A stretch of 64,000 nt of DNA, from NCBI RefSeq assembly GCF_009720825.1, contig NZ_WNKY01000026.1:1-64000 (forward strand), read 5' to 3'. Position numbers and translations under genes: made by a program. The notes beneath the pieces are model-generated. The model ran no database searches. It was not told the origin of the DNA and saw nothing but the letters and a program-made list of their open reading frames with translations. Below are positions 8,362 to 17,053 of this stretch, piece by piece. This stretch comes from Duganella radicis. GTDB lineage: Bacteria; Pseudomonadota; Gammaproteobacteria; Burkholderiales; Burkholderiaceae_D. How positions within the stretch are numbered: the stretch's first letter is position 1; each line of letters starts with the position of its first letter.

Positions 8362-8792
8362 CAGGGGGCCTCGCCTTCGATGCACGCGGCCAGTGCGACG
8401 ATGACGTCGACGCCGTGCGCCCAGTAGCTGCCGTCGCTCATGCGCGCCACGGCCATCAGGCGCTGCGAGGTAGCGAGGCGGATGCGGGTGGAGACTTCGG
8501 CTTTGCCGCTGCGTGGGCTGAGTGTGAATACGGCCACTTCGGTTTGCGGGTTGCGCTCGGTGAAGATGGCGATGGCGCGCACCTGCTCGGCCGGGCTGTC
8601 GACCGCGATGGTGACGGGGACGGCGTTGCCGTTGTCGATCAGTTGGGCGATGTCGAATTGGACTTTGCCGGTGTGCGGTTTGGCGCCGCCGGTGAAGGTG
8701 TTGATGGCGGCCGCCATGTCCGCCGGTGTGGCGGAGGTGGGACGGACCAGCGCCAGCAAGGTGCCCGCTGCGATCAGGTCGCGGCGCTTCAT
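8361..8792 (-). CDS. soxY: Thiosulfate oxidation carrier protein SoxY, with unusual C-terminus
   Basis: SoxY carries the growing sulfur adduct on a C-terminal swinging-arm Cys. The 143-aa product has a Tat-like signal (MKRRDLIAAGTLLAL) and the SoxY sandwich (PVTIAVDSPAEQVRAIAIF, ARMSDGSYWAHGVDVIVAL). Classical SoxY ends in GGCGG. Here the end is ALAACIEGEAP with Cys137 followed by six residues, so the flexible Gly arm is absent. The Cys may still act as carrier, or this may be a SoxY variant with other substrates. The start overlaps the soxX stop. Confidence 0.88.
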   Translation of the reverse strand: MKRRDLIAAGTLLALVRPTSATPADMAAAINTFTGGAKPHTGKVQFDIAQLIDNGNAVPVTIAVDSPAEQVRAIAIFTERNPQTEVAVFTLSPRSGKAEVSTRIRLATSQRLMAVARMSDGSYWAHGVDVIVALAACIEGEAP

Positions 8793-9250
8793 GGTGTGGG
8801 CTCCCTGAGGGTTTGCAGCCAGGCCACCACGTCTTCGATTTGCTGGGTGGTGAGGATGGTTTTGTCTTTGTACGTGGCGGCCACGCGGTTCAGGCCTGCG
8901 GTTTTGTGGTACGCGGGCATGATGGTGGAGGGGTTGAACTGGCTGGCGTCCATGATGCGCTGGCGTAGTTGGTCGGCGGTCCAGCGTTGGCCGACGCCGC
9001 GCAGGTCGGGGGCAAGGTTGCCTTGGAAGCGATCCTCAGGAATGGGGCCGGTGTGGCACAGCAGGCAGAGGCTCAGTTGGCGGTTGGCGACGATGGCGCG
9101 GCCGCGCGCGGGGTCGCCCGGGGCTGCGCCGGGCGGGGGTGATGCGGCGCCGTCGGTCGCCAGTACGGGCGTGGCGAGAGCGGTGGCGGCGGGCAGCAGC
9201 GCAGCGAGGGCGAGGACCCTTGCCATGCCACTGCGCCGCCGCGGCTTCAT
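8789..9250 (-). CDS. soxX: Sulfur oxidation c-type cytochrome SoxX
   Basis: SoxX is the electron-accepting monoheme partner of SoxA. The 153-aa product has a basic start and hydrophobic signal (RVLALAALLPAATALA), one heme site CLLCH (62-66), and a distal Met in NPSTIMPAYHK, followed by the C-terminal helix TQQIEDVVAWLQTL typical of SoxX. The ATG at 9250 lies two bases after the stop of the molybdenum hydroxylase gene, so all these genes appear to form one transcript. Confidence 0.92.
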   Translation of the reverse strand: MKPRRRSGMARVLALAALLPAATALATPVLATDGAASPPPGAAPGDPARGRAIVANRQLSLCLLCHTGPIPEDRFQGNLAPDLRGVGQRWTADQLRQRIMDASQFNPSTIMPAYHKTAGLNRVAATYKDKTILTTQQIEDVVAWLQTLREPTP

Positions 9251-9252
9251 TG

Positions 9253-11396
9253 CTAGGCCTTCTTCACCAAGCTGGTGTTTTTCAACGGCAGATCGCGCAC
9301 GCGTTTCCCGGTGGCGGCGAAGATGGCGTTCAGCACGGCCGGTGCGGCCACCGCAATCGTCGGCTCGCCCACTCCGCCCCAGAAGCCGCCGGACGGCATG
9401 ATGATGGACTCCACTTTCGGCATCTCTTCCAGCTTGAGCACCTGGTAGGTGTCGAAGTTCTGCTGCTCCATCTGCCCATCCTTGAGCGTGCATTCGCCGT
9501 ACAGCGCGGCGGACAGGCCGTACACAAACGATCCCTCCACCTGCGCCTCGATCTGCTGCGGGTTCACGGCGTAACCCGGATCGGTGGCGGCGACGATGCG
9601 GTGGATTTTCACCTTGCCGGTCTTGCGGTCCACCGACACTTCGGCACACGCGGCCACGTAGCTGCCGAAGCCCATGGTCTGCGCCAGCCCGCGATACACG
9701 CCCTTCGGCGCCGGCTTGCCCCAGCCGGCCTTCTCCGCCACCGCGTTCAGCACCGCCAAGTGTTTCGGATGGTCGGCCATCAGCTTGCGGCGGAAGGCCA
9801 GCGGGTCCTGTTTGGTCGCGTGGGCCAGTTCGTCCATGAAGCATTCGAGGTAGATCGTGTTCTGGTTCAGGTTCACGCCGCGCCAGAAGCCCGCAGGCAC
9901 CGGCGGATTGCGCATCGCATGGTCCACCAGCAGGTTGGGGAAGCTGTAGCCGATGGACGCTTCCGGTCCCGGCGCGTTCAGGCCCTGGAACACCACCGGG
10001 TCCTTGCCATCCTTGAGGGTGGAGCCCAGCGACGCCAGGATCGACTGCCCGGCAATGCGCATGTGCAGGCCGGTGACGTTGCCCTTGGCGTCCAGCCCCG
10101 CCGTCAGCTTGCACTGGGTGATGGGATGGTAGCGGCCGTGCAGCATGTCTTCTTCGCGCGACCAGATCAGCTTCACCGGCGTGCCGGGCATCTCCCTGGC
10201 GATCTTCACCACCTGCGTCACCCAGTCGTGCGTGGCGCCGCGACGGCCAAAGCCGCCGCCCAGATGCAGTTTGTAGACTTCGCACTTGGCCGGCGGCAGG
10301 CCCGCCGCTTCGGCGGTGGCGGCCAGCGCGGCCTCGCCGTTCTGCGTCGGCGTCCAGACTTCGCAACGCTCCGGCGTCCAGACTGCGGTGGCATTCATGG
10401 TCTCCATGGTGGCGTGGTTCTGCCACGGGAAGGAGTACACCGCCTCGATCTTGCGCGCGGCCGACTGGATGGCGGCCTTGGCGTCGCCGTTGGCGTTGCC
10501 CACCACCGCATCCGGCGCGTCCAGCGCGGCCTTCAGGGTGGCGTTGACGTCCTTCTGCGACAGTTTGGCGTTGGCGCCCTTGTCCCATTCGATCGGTAAG
10601 GCTTCCAGCGCGGACTTGGCGCGCCACCAGGTATCGGCCACCACCACCACGGCGCTGTCGCCCAGCTTGAAGACTTTCCTGATGCCGGGGCGCTTCTCGA
10701 TCATCGATGCGTCGAAGCTCTTCACGGTGCCGCCAAATACCGGGCAGTCCTTGATGGCGGCGTTCAGCATGCCGGGCATCTTGAGGTCCATGCCGTAGAT
10801 TTGCGCGCCGGTGGTTTTGTCGACCGTGTCCAGACGCGCGAGGCGCTTGCCGGCCAGTTTCCAGTCTTTCGGATCTTTCAGCGCCACGTCGGTGGGCGGG
10901 GTCAGTTTGGCGGCGGCGGCGGCCACCTTGCCGTAGCTGATGGTGCGGCCGCTCGGCTTGTGTGTGATGACGCTGGCCGATGCCGCGCATTCGGACGCCG
11001 GCACCTGCCACGCATCGGCCGCCGCCTGGACCAGCACGGTGCGGGCGATGGCGCCGCCCTTGCGCACGTAGTCGTGCGATTCGCGCACACCGCGGCTACC
11101 GCCGGTGGAGAATGAACCCCACACGCGCTTGCGCGCCAGGTTCTGGCCGGGCGTTGGATATTCGGTGGTGACCTTGCTCCAGTCGGCGTCCAGTTCTTCC
11201 GCCACCAGCTGCGCCAGGCCGGTCAGCGTGCCCTGCCCCATCTCGGAACGGGCGATGCGGATCACGATGGTGTCGTCCGGCTTCACCACCACCCAGGCGT
11301 TGACTTCCGGCGTGGCCTCGGCGGCGGTGGCGTCGAATGGAATGTGGAAGGCGACCACCAGGCCGCCAACGGCTTTAAGGAAGCTGCGGCGCGCGG

Positions 11397-11400
<4 letters not shown>
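9253..11400 (-). CDS. Molybdopterin-binding hydroxylase large subunit (IorB/CoxL family)
   Basis: A 715-aa large subunit of the xanthine oxidase family, most like isoquinoline 1-oxidoreductase beta or periplasmic aldehyde oxidoreductases. It holds the molybdopterin cofactor and performs hydroxylation of an aldehyde or N-heterocycle. A Tat signal ([12 protein letters not shown]) indicates folding before export. Cofactor-binding stretches include [43 protein letters not shown] and, near the end, [20 protein letters not shown] with the Glu conserved as catalytic base. Its start overlaps the stop of the iron-sulfur subunit. It directly precedes soxX, an unusual link between a Mo hydroxylase and Sox genes. 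The substrate is unknown. Confidence 0.88.
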
Positions 11401-11900
<500 letters not shown>

Positions 11901-11971
11901 GCGATCTCCTGTTTGTAGTTTGCCCAAATCGACCGCTGGTCATACTACCACTTTTTAGGTTTTGGAAATTT

Positions 11972-11985
11972 TTGACTTGGATCAA
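11972..11985 (+). promoter_or_regulatory. FNR/ANR-like operator upstream of ompW
   Basis: TTGAC-TTGG-ATCAA matches the FNR consensus TTGAT-N4-ATCAA at 9 of 10 positions. Its centre is about 30 bases before a possible -10 box TAGACT (12008-12013), the class II activator arrangement. It lies between ompW and the divergent molybdenum hydroxylase/sox run, so both could be affected. OmpW is a known FNR target in enteric bacteria. Confidence 0.65.
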
Positions 11986-12048
11986 GGTTTTTGCCGCACC
12001 GCATCAATAGACTTTCTCACGTTATTTAACGACGACAAGAGGAAGCAA

Positions 12049-12657
12049 ATGAAGAAGCCTGTAGCAGCAGTATTGGCCGTGCTGGCCCTGATCAGCGGCG
12101 CCGCGCAAGCGGAAGACAACCCATGGCTGGTGCGCGTGCGCGCCGTGCATCTCGATCCGGCCGACAAATCCGATCCGGTGGGCGGCGCCGGCGCCTCGGA
12201 CCGCCTCAGCGTCAGCAGCAAGACCATCCCGGAGCTGGACGTCTCCTATTTCTTCACAAAGCACATCGCGGCGGAGCTGGTGCTGACCTATCCGCAGAAG
12301 CATGACGTGTCGCTGGATGGTGCCAAGATCGGCACCGTCAGGCATCTGCCGCCGACGCTGCTGGCGCAGTACCACTTCCTGCCGGACGCGCGGTTCCGTC
12401 CGTACGTGGGCGCGGGCCTGAACTACACCACCTTCTCGCAGAACCGGCTGCTGAACGGCGCGGGCAGCCTGGAACACGACAGCTTCGGCCTGGCGCTGCA
12501 AACGGGCGCCGACGTGGCGATCGATCAGCACTGGTCGCTCAACTTCGACCTCAAGAAGGTCCAGATCCGCAGCGACGTGCTGATCGGCGGCGCCAAGGCC
12601 AGCCGCGTGAAAATCGATCCCCTGATGCTGGCCGTGGGCGTGGGCTACCGCTTCTGA
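12049..12657 (+). CDS. ompW: Outer membrane protein OmpW family
   Basis: A 202-aa eight-stranded beta-barrel porin-like protein. A cleavable signal peptide (residues 1-21, ending GAAQA) is followed by the family pattern: NPWLVRVRAVHLDP, alternating strands such as ISYFF-type VSYFFTKHIAAEL, LPPTLLAQYHF, RPYVGAGLNYTTF, and a terminal VGVGYRF ending in Phe as needed for BAM insertion. The ATG at 12049 follows AGAGGAAG. An FNR-like site lies 64 bases upstream, consistent with induction at low oxygen. OmpW proteins pass small hydrophobic molecules; the substrate here is unknown. Confidence 0.92.
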   Translation: MKKPVAAVLAVLALISGAAQAEDNPWLVRVRAVHLDPADKSDPVGGAGASDRLSVSSKTIPELDVSYFFTKHIAAELVLTYPQKHDVSLDGAKIGTVRHLPPTLLAQYHFLPDARFRPYVGAGLNYTTFSQNRLLNGAGSLEHDSFGLALQTGADVAIDQHWSLNFDLKKVQIRSDVLIGGAKASRVKIDPLMLAVGVGYRF

Positions 12658-12752
12658 CGTTGCTCCACCGCTACAATGGCGGTGTCGCACTGGCACGGAT
12701 GAGCGGATTCGGGAACAATCGAGGTCCGCTCCACGTGTACAGAAAGGCTGCC

Positions 12753-14333
12753 ATGTCCCTCGCTCATCTTAAAATCGGAACCCGTCTTGGCGTTGGCTTC
12801 GGCATCGTGCTGGTGTTGCTGGTCGCAACCGTGATACTGGGCCTCAGCGCCATGCGCCACATCGGCAACCGCACCCACGACATCATCGCCGACAAGAACG
12901 TCAAGATGCAGGCGGCGAACAAGATGGTGGACAACGTCCGCAACATCACGCTGTCGCTGACCAACATCGTGGTGGTGCCCGGCACGCCGCAAATGAACGC
13001 GGAGCTGGACCGCATCGCCGAGGCGCGCAAGCGTTATGCCGATGCCCGCAAGGTCCTGGCCGACATGGCCACCGCCGACAAGGAAAAAGCCATGCTGGCC
13101 AAGCTGGACGACTTGCTCAAGAAAGGCGCGGCCGAAAACAACAAGGTCATCGAACTGCGCAAGGATGGCGAGATCCAGGACGCCACCACCCAGCTGACGC
13201 AAGTGGCGGCGCCCAGCCTGAACGGCGTGCTGGCGGTGCTGGACGAGATCCTGGCCTACGAAACCGAACAGGCGCGCCAGGCCGGCGCCGACGCCGAGGC
13301 CACGCTGGGCAACGCGCAACTGACCATGACCGTGCTGGGCCTGCTGGCGCTGGCGCTGGGCGGCGGCGTGGCCTGGTACATCACGCGCTCGATCACGGTG
13401 CCGCTGAACGAGGCGGTGGCGGTGGCCGAGACGGTGGCGGCCGGCGACCTGTCGTCGCACATCGAGGTGCACTCCGGCGATGAAACCGGGCGCCTGCTGA
13501 ACGCGCTCAAGGCCATGAACGACAGCCTGCTCAAGGTGGTGGGCCGGGTGCTGCAAGGCACGGACACCATTTCCACCGCGTCGAGCGAGATCGCGGCCGG
13601 CAATATGGACCTGTCATCGCGCACCGAGCACCAGGCCAGTTCGCTGGAGCAGACCGCCTCGTCGATGGAGGAGCTGACCTCCACCGTCAAGCAGAACGCC
13701 GACAACGCGCGCCAGGCCGACACGCTGGCGCGCACCGCCTCCGAGGTGGCCAGCAAGGGCGGCGTCATCGTCTCGCAGGCGGTGCGGACCATGGGCAGCA
13801 TCAACGAATCGTCGCGCCGGATCGTCGACATCATCGGCGTGATCGACGGCATCGCGTTCCAGACCAATATCCTGGCGCTGAACGCGGCGGTGGAAGCGGC
13901 GCGCGCCGGCGAGCAGGGCCGCGGCTTCGCGGTGGTGGCGTCCGAGGTGCGCAACCTGGCCCAGCGCAGCTCGTCCGCCGCGCGCGAGATCAAGGAGCTG
14001 ATCGACGCTTCGGTGGCCAATGTGGAGGACGGCTCGCGCCTGGTCAACGAGGCCGGCAGGACCATGGGCGACATCGTCGCCAGCATCCAGCGCGTGACCG
14101 ACATCATGGGCGAGATCACCTCCGCCAGCAGCGAGCAGACCAGCGGCATCGAGCAGATCAACCAGGCCATCACCCAGATGGACGAGGTGACGCAGCAGAA
14201 CGCGGCGCTGGTGGAACAGGCGGCGGCGGCCTCGCAAAGCATGCAGGATCAGGCGGCGGCGCTGGCCGAGGTGGTGGGGTTCTTCAAGACGGGCGAGGCG
14301 CGCGGGACGGCTATAATGTTACCAAATCGATAG
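12753..14333 (+). CDS. Methyl-accepting chemotaxis protein, four-helix-bundle sensor type
   Basis: A 526-aa chemoreceptor. TM1 (about residues 10-32, FGIVLVLLVATVILGLSAM) and TM2 (about residues 190-211) flank a periplasmic helical bundle of the 4HB_MCP type. A HAMP domain follows (SITVPLNEAVAVAETVAAGDL), then the signalling hairpin with the highly conserved tip GIAFQTNILALNAAVEAARA and EVRNLAQRS. It sits in polar arrays and signals to CheA/CheW. No CheR-tethering pentapeptide (NWETF type) is seen at the C-terminus. The ATG at 12753 opens with the classical MSLAHLKIGTRL. Confidence 0.93.
   Translation: MSLAHLKIGTRLGVGFGIVLVLLVATVILGLSAMRHIGNRTHDIIADKNVKMQAANKMVDNVRNITLSLTNIVVVPGTPQMNAELDRIAEARKRYADARKVLADMATADKEKAMLAKLDDLLKKGAAENNKVIELRKDGEIQDATTQLTQVAAPSLNGVLAVLDEILAYETEQARQAGADAEATLGNAQLTMTVLGLLALALGGGVAWYITRSITVPLNEAVAVAETVAAGDLSSHIEVHSGDETGRLLNALKAMNDSLLKVVGRVLQGTDTISTASSEIAAGNMDLSSRTEHQASSLEQTASSMEELTSTVKQNADNARQADTLARTASEVASKGGVIVSQAVRTMGSINESSRRIVDIIGVIDGIAFQTNILALNAAVEAARAGEQGRGFAVVASEVRNLAQRSSSAAREIKELIDASVANVEDGSRLVNEAGRTMGDIVASIQRVTDIMGEITSASSEQTSGIEQINQAITQMDEVTQQNAALVEQAAAASQSMQDQAAALAEVVGFFKTGEARGTAIMLPNR
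14313..14318 (+). promoter_or_regulatory. Candidate -10 box for the lipoprotein gene
   Basis: A perfect TATAAT lies 34 bases before the lipoprotein ATG at 14352, inside the last codons of the chemoreceptor gene. No convincing -35 element is seen. Confidence 0.3.
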
Positions 14334-14351
14334 CCCATCCTGGAAAGCCCA

Positions 14352-14777
14352 ATGCGCAACACCCTGATCCTTCTGACGCCCTTGCTGCTGGCCGCGTGCG
14401 TGGACGATTCCGCGTCCTACTACGCCGACGGCCCGGTCGGCAACCACGCGCTGACCATCCACCGGGCGCAGAAGCATTTCTGGAGTAGCGAGAGCCGGGT
14501 CGAGTTGATCATGCAGCGCCTGCCCGACTGCATCCGCCGCGTCGAGCTGACCGAGATGCCGGCCGAGGACGTGGAGATCGAACTGCTGTCCGGCGGCGAC
14601 AATGTGTGGACCCTGCGCGCCGGCGCCGAGATGTGGCAGGTCGAAACGCAGACCTGCACCCAATATCCCGATGTGAAAGGCGACGGCGGCGAACTGATGG
14701 GCGTGTTCCGCCCGGACGGCAACAAGTTCGTCTACGAGGCCGCCGTGGTCGAAACCGTGCCGGCCGACACCAAATAA
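14352..14777 (+). CDS. Hypothetical outer-membrane-type lipoprotein
   Basis: A 141-aa protein of unknown function with a clear lipoprotein signal: MRNTLILLTPLLLAAC with lipobox LAAC and Cys16; the residues after it (VDDS) do not block export to the outer membrane beyond the usual uncertainty. The mature part is a small mixed alpha/beta domain with Cys residues at DCIRRVEL and TCTQYP that may form a disulfide. It follows the chemoreceptor by 18 bases and may be co-transcribed. Confidence 0.75.
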   Translation: MRNTLILLTPLLLAACVDDSASYYADGPVGNHALTIHRAQKHFWSSESRVELIMQRLPDCIRRVELTEMPAEDVEIELLSGGDNVWTLRAGAEMWQVETQTCTQYPDVKGDGGELMGVFRPDGNKFVYEAAVVETVPADTK

Positions 14778-14780
14778 CAC

Positions 14781-14870
14781 TCCGGGGTCAGGTCCTCCAT
14801 TTCAACACGACCTCTGCCGTAAGCGCAGCTACGGCAGAGGTCGTGTTGAAATGGAGGACCTGACCCCGGA
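14781..14870. repeat. Long perfect hairpin element with CCGGGGTCAG ends
   Basis: A perfect inverted repeat of about 40 bp arms (14781-14820 and 14831-14870) around a 10-base loop. The outer ends read CCGGGGTCAG and CTGACCCCGG. A related but distinct hairpin with the same ends and a shared inner CAACACGA is at 33630-33710. It fills the gap between two convergent genes and could stop transcription from both sides. The shared ends with variable stems suggest a REP-like mobile repeat family. Confidence 0.9.
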
Positions 14871-14872
14871 TT

Positions 14873-16480
14873 TCAGCGCGCCAGCGCCACCTGGCGGCCG
14901 CTGGCGCGGGCGCGCGGCGCGGCTGGCGGTTCACTGCCCAGCTTGAAGCGCGCCACCAGCGCCGCCAGCGTGGCCGCCTGTTCCTGCATGCTGCCGGCCG
15001 CGGCGGCGGCCTGCTCCACCAGCGCGGCGTTTTGCTGCGTCACCGAATCCATCTCCGTGATCGCCATGTTGACGTGGCCGATGCCCGTGCTCTGCTCGCT
15101 CGACGCGTCCGTGATCGACAGCATGATCTGGGTCACGCGCGAGACGCTGGCCACCACTTGGTCCATGGTGGTGCCGGCCTCCGCCACCAGCACGCTGCCG
15201 GCGCCGATGCTGTCCACCGAGGCGTTGATCAGTTCCTTGATTTCCTTGGCCGCCGCCGCCGAGCGCTGCGCCAGGTTGCGCACCTCGCTCGCCACTACCG
15301 CGAAGCCACGGCCCTGCTCGCCCGCGCGCGCCGCTTCCACCGCCGCGTTCAGCGCCAGGATGTTGGTCTGGAAGGCGATGCCGTCGATCACGCTGATGAT
15401 GTCGACGATCCGCGTGGCGGAGGCGTTGATGGTCTCCATCGTCTGCACCACCTGCGACACCACCTTGCCGCCGCGCTCGGCCACTTCCGAGGCCGACTGC
15501 ACCAGCTGGTTGGCCTGCACGGCGTTGTCGGCGTTCTGGGTCACGGTCGAGGTCAGCTGCTCCATCGAGGCGGCCGTCTCTTCCAGCGAGCTGGCCTGCG
15601 ATTCGGTGCGGGCCGACAAGTCCAGGTTGCCGGTGGCGATTTCGGTCGAGGCGGTGGCGATGGTCTCGGCGCTGTGACGGATTTCGCCGATGGTTTCGGC
15701 CAGGCGCTGCTGCATGGTCTTCACCGAGCGCAGGATGCTGCCGGTGTCCGAGGCGTGGGTGCGGATATCGACGCTGAGATCGCCGTCGGCGATCTGCCGC
15801 GTGATCTCGCTCACGTATTCCGGATCGCCGCCGATGGTGTGGCGCAGGCTCTTGTTGACGTAGCTGACGATCACCCACAGCAGCGCGCACACGGCCGCCA
15901 ACCAGCCGGCCGACTTCAGCAGCGCGGCACGGAAGGCGTCGTCGATGTCATCGATGTAGACGCCGGTGGTCAGGGCCCAGTTCCACGGTTCGTAGCGCAC
16001 CACCCGGCTCAGCTTGGGCACCGGCTCGTTCGAGCCCGGCCGCGACCAGTAATAGCTGACGAAGCCGCCGCCCTCGGGCAAGGCGGCGGTGGCGGCGATC
16101 GCGCGGTAGACGTAGGTGCCCTTGGGATCTTTCAGGTCCACCAGATCCTTGCCGTTGTTCTCCGGCTTGATCGGGTGCATCACCGACAGGGTGCCGCTGC
16201 TGATGGTGAAGTAGCCGTCCTTGGCGTAGCGCAGGGCGCGGATGGCGTCCATGGCCTGCTTTTGCGCGTCTTCCTTGCTCAGCGTGCCGGCCGCGGCCTT
16301 GTCGCCAAATTGCTTGACGATGTTGAGCGCCAGGTCGTCGACGTCGCGCAAATCGTTCTTGCGCTCTTCCAGCCGCACGTTGCGGGTCTGGATGGTCTCG
16401 AACACAAAAATCGCGGTGATGCACAGCAGGCTGCAAATCAGGGGTACCCACAGCTTCTGCTGAAAGGACAATTTATTCAT
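14873..16480 (-). CDS. Methyl-accepting chemotaxis protein with single Cache sensor
   Basis: A 535-aa chemoreceptor. TM1 (about residues 8-28, LWVPLICSLLCITAIFVF) and TM2 (about residues 190-212, SAGWLAAVCALLWVIVSYV) flank a periplasmic sCache_2 domain with the typical RYAKDGYFTISSGTLSVMHP and PWNWALTTGVYIDDID. A HAMP domain and the conserved signalling tip follow (GIAFQTNILALNAAVEAARA, EVRNLAQRSAAAAKEIKEL). Cache_2 domains usually bind small carboxylates or similar ligands; the ligand here is unknown. The ATG at 16480 (MNKLSFQQKLWVPL) is preferred over an upstream frame extension. It is convergent with the lipoprotein gene across the hairpin. Confidence 0.93.
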   Translation of the reverse strand: MNKLSFQQKLWVPLICSLLCITAIFVFETIQTRNVRLEERKNDLRDVDDLALNIVKQFGDKAAAGTLSKEDAQKQAMDAIRALRYAKDGYFTISSGTLSVMHPIKPENNGKDLVDLKDPKGTYVYRAIAATAALPEGGGFVSYYWSRPGSNEPVPKLSRVVRYEPWNWALTTGVYIDDIDDAFRAALLKSAGWLAAVCALLWVIVSYVNKSLRHTIGGDPEYVSEITRQIADGDLSVDIRTHASDTGSILRSVKTMQQRLAETIGEIRHSAETIATASTEIATGNLDLSARTESQASSLEETAASMEQLTSTVTQNADNAVQANQLVQSASEVAERGGKVVSQVVQTMETINASATRIVDIISVIDGIAFQTNILALNAAVEAARAGEQGRGFAVVASEVRNLAQRSAAAAKEIKELINASVDSIGAGSVLVAEAGTTMDQVVASVSRVTQIMLSITDASSEQSTGIGHVNMAITEMDSVTQQNAALVEQAAAAAGSMQEQAATLAALVARFKLGSEPPAAPRARASGRQVALAR

Positions 16481-16560
16481 GATGCTGGTCTCCGTATTGT
16501 CTTTTAGAAACCAGCATACAACCAAAGCGGGCCGCATGGGCGCCGCTGTGGTTTATTTGA

Positions 16561-16580
16561 AACTAGTAGTAGTACTAGTT
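16561..16580. repeat. Short palindrome
   Basis: An 8-bp stem (AACTAGTA / TACTAGTT) with a 4-base loop, lying just after the stop of the DUF4148 gene. It is AT-rich against a GC-rich background. It might act as a weak terminator, but there is no T tract. Confidence 0.35.
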
Positions 16581-16585
16581 GCGGC

Positions 16586-16873
16586 TCAGCGCGTGGCGCT
16601 GTCCTTGTTCTGCCTGGCGGCCAGCTGGGCTTTCACCTCGGCGGTTTTGGCGCGCGGCGCGTTGAAGAACGGGTCCGGATAGGCGTCGTTGATGTCCAGC
16701 AGGCCGGCCTTGCGGGCGGCGATGACTTCGGCCTTGACTTGTTCGCGGGTCAGGGTGCTGGTGCTTTTGTTGCTGAGGATGGCCTGGTCGTAGGCGGCTT
16801 CATAGCTGTCGGCGGCGAAGCTGCCGCCGGCGGCGGCCAACAGGGCGGCGGCGAGGATGGCTTTGGTGTTCAT
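16586..16873 (-). CDS. DUF4148 domain periplasmic protein
   Basis: A 95-aa exported protein: signal peptide MNTKAILAAALLAAAGGSFA, then the DUF4148 pattern LTREQVKAEVIAARKAGLLD followed by a DxFFNAPRAKTAEVKAQL-like tail. This family is common in Burkholderiales and its role is unknown. The ATG at 16873 has AAGGAG eight bases upstream. It stands alone between the Cache chemoreceptor and the M28 peptidase. Confidence 0.88.
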   Translation of the reverse strand: MNTKAILAAALLAAAGGSFAADSYEAAYDQAILSNKSTSTLTREQVKAEVIAARKAGLLDINDAYPDPFFNAPRAKTAEVKAQLAARQNKDSATR

Positions 16874-17053
16874 TTTGATGCTCCTTGAAGAGGAATGCGA
16901 TGGAGTCATCTTAGTATTAAAAATTCAGATTAAAAAGCGCAATTATCCACTTAAACCCATCCATAAATCCGATCTATTCAGTGAACTCAGCAGTGTCCAT
17001 AGGAAACAAAATGTGTCAGAATGGTGGCTTATTATTAACAATTCTGTGTCCAT

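Noticed and set aside
9253-11011. A single 740-codon minus-strand frame joining part of the hydroxylase region to soxX
   Set aside because: Its upstream part is an out-of-frame reading of the molybdenum hydroxylase; only the last 153 codons, starting at 9250, are soxX.
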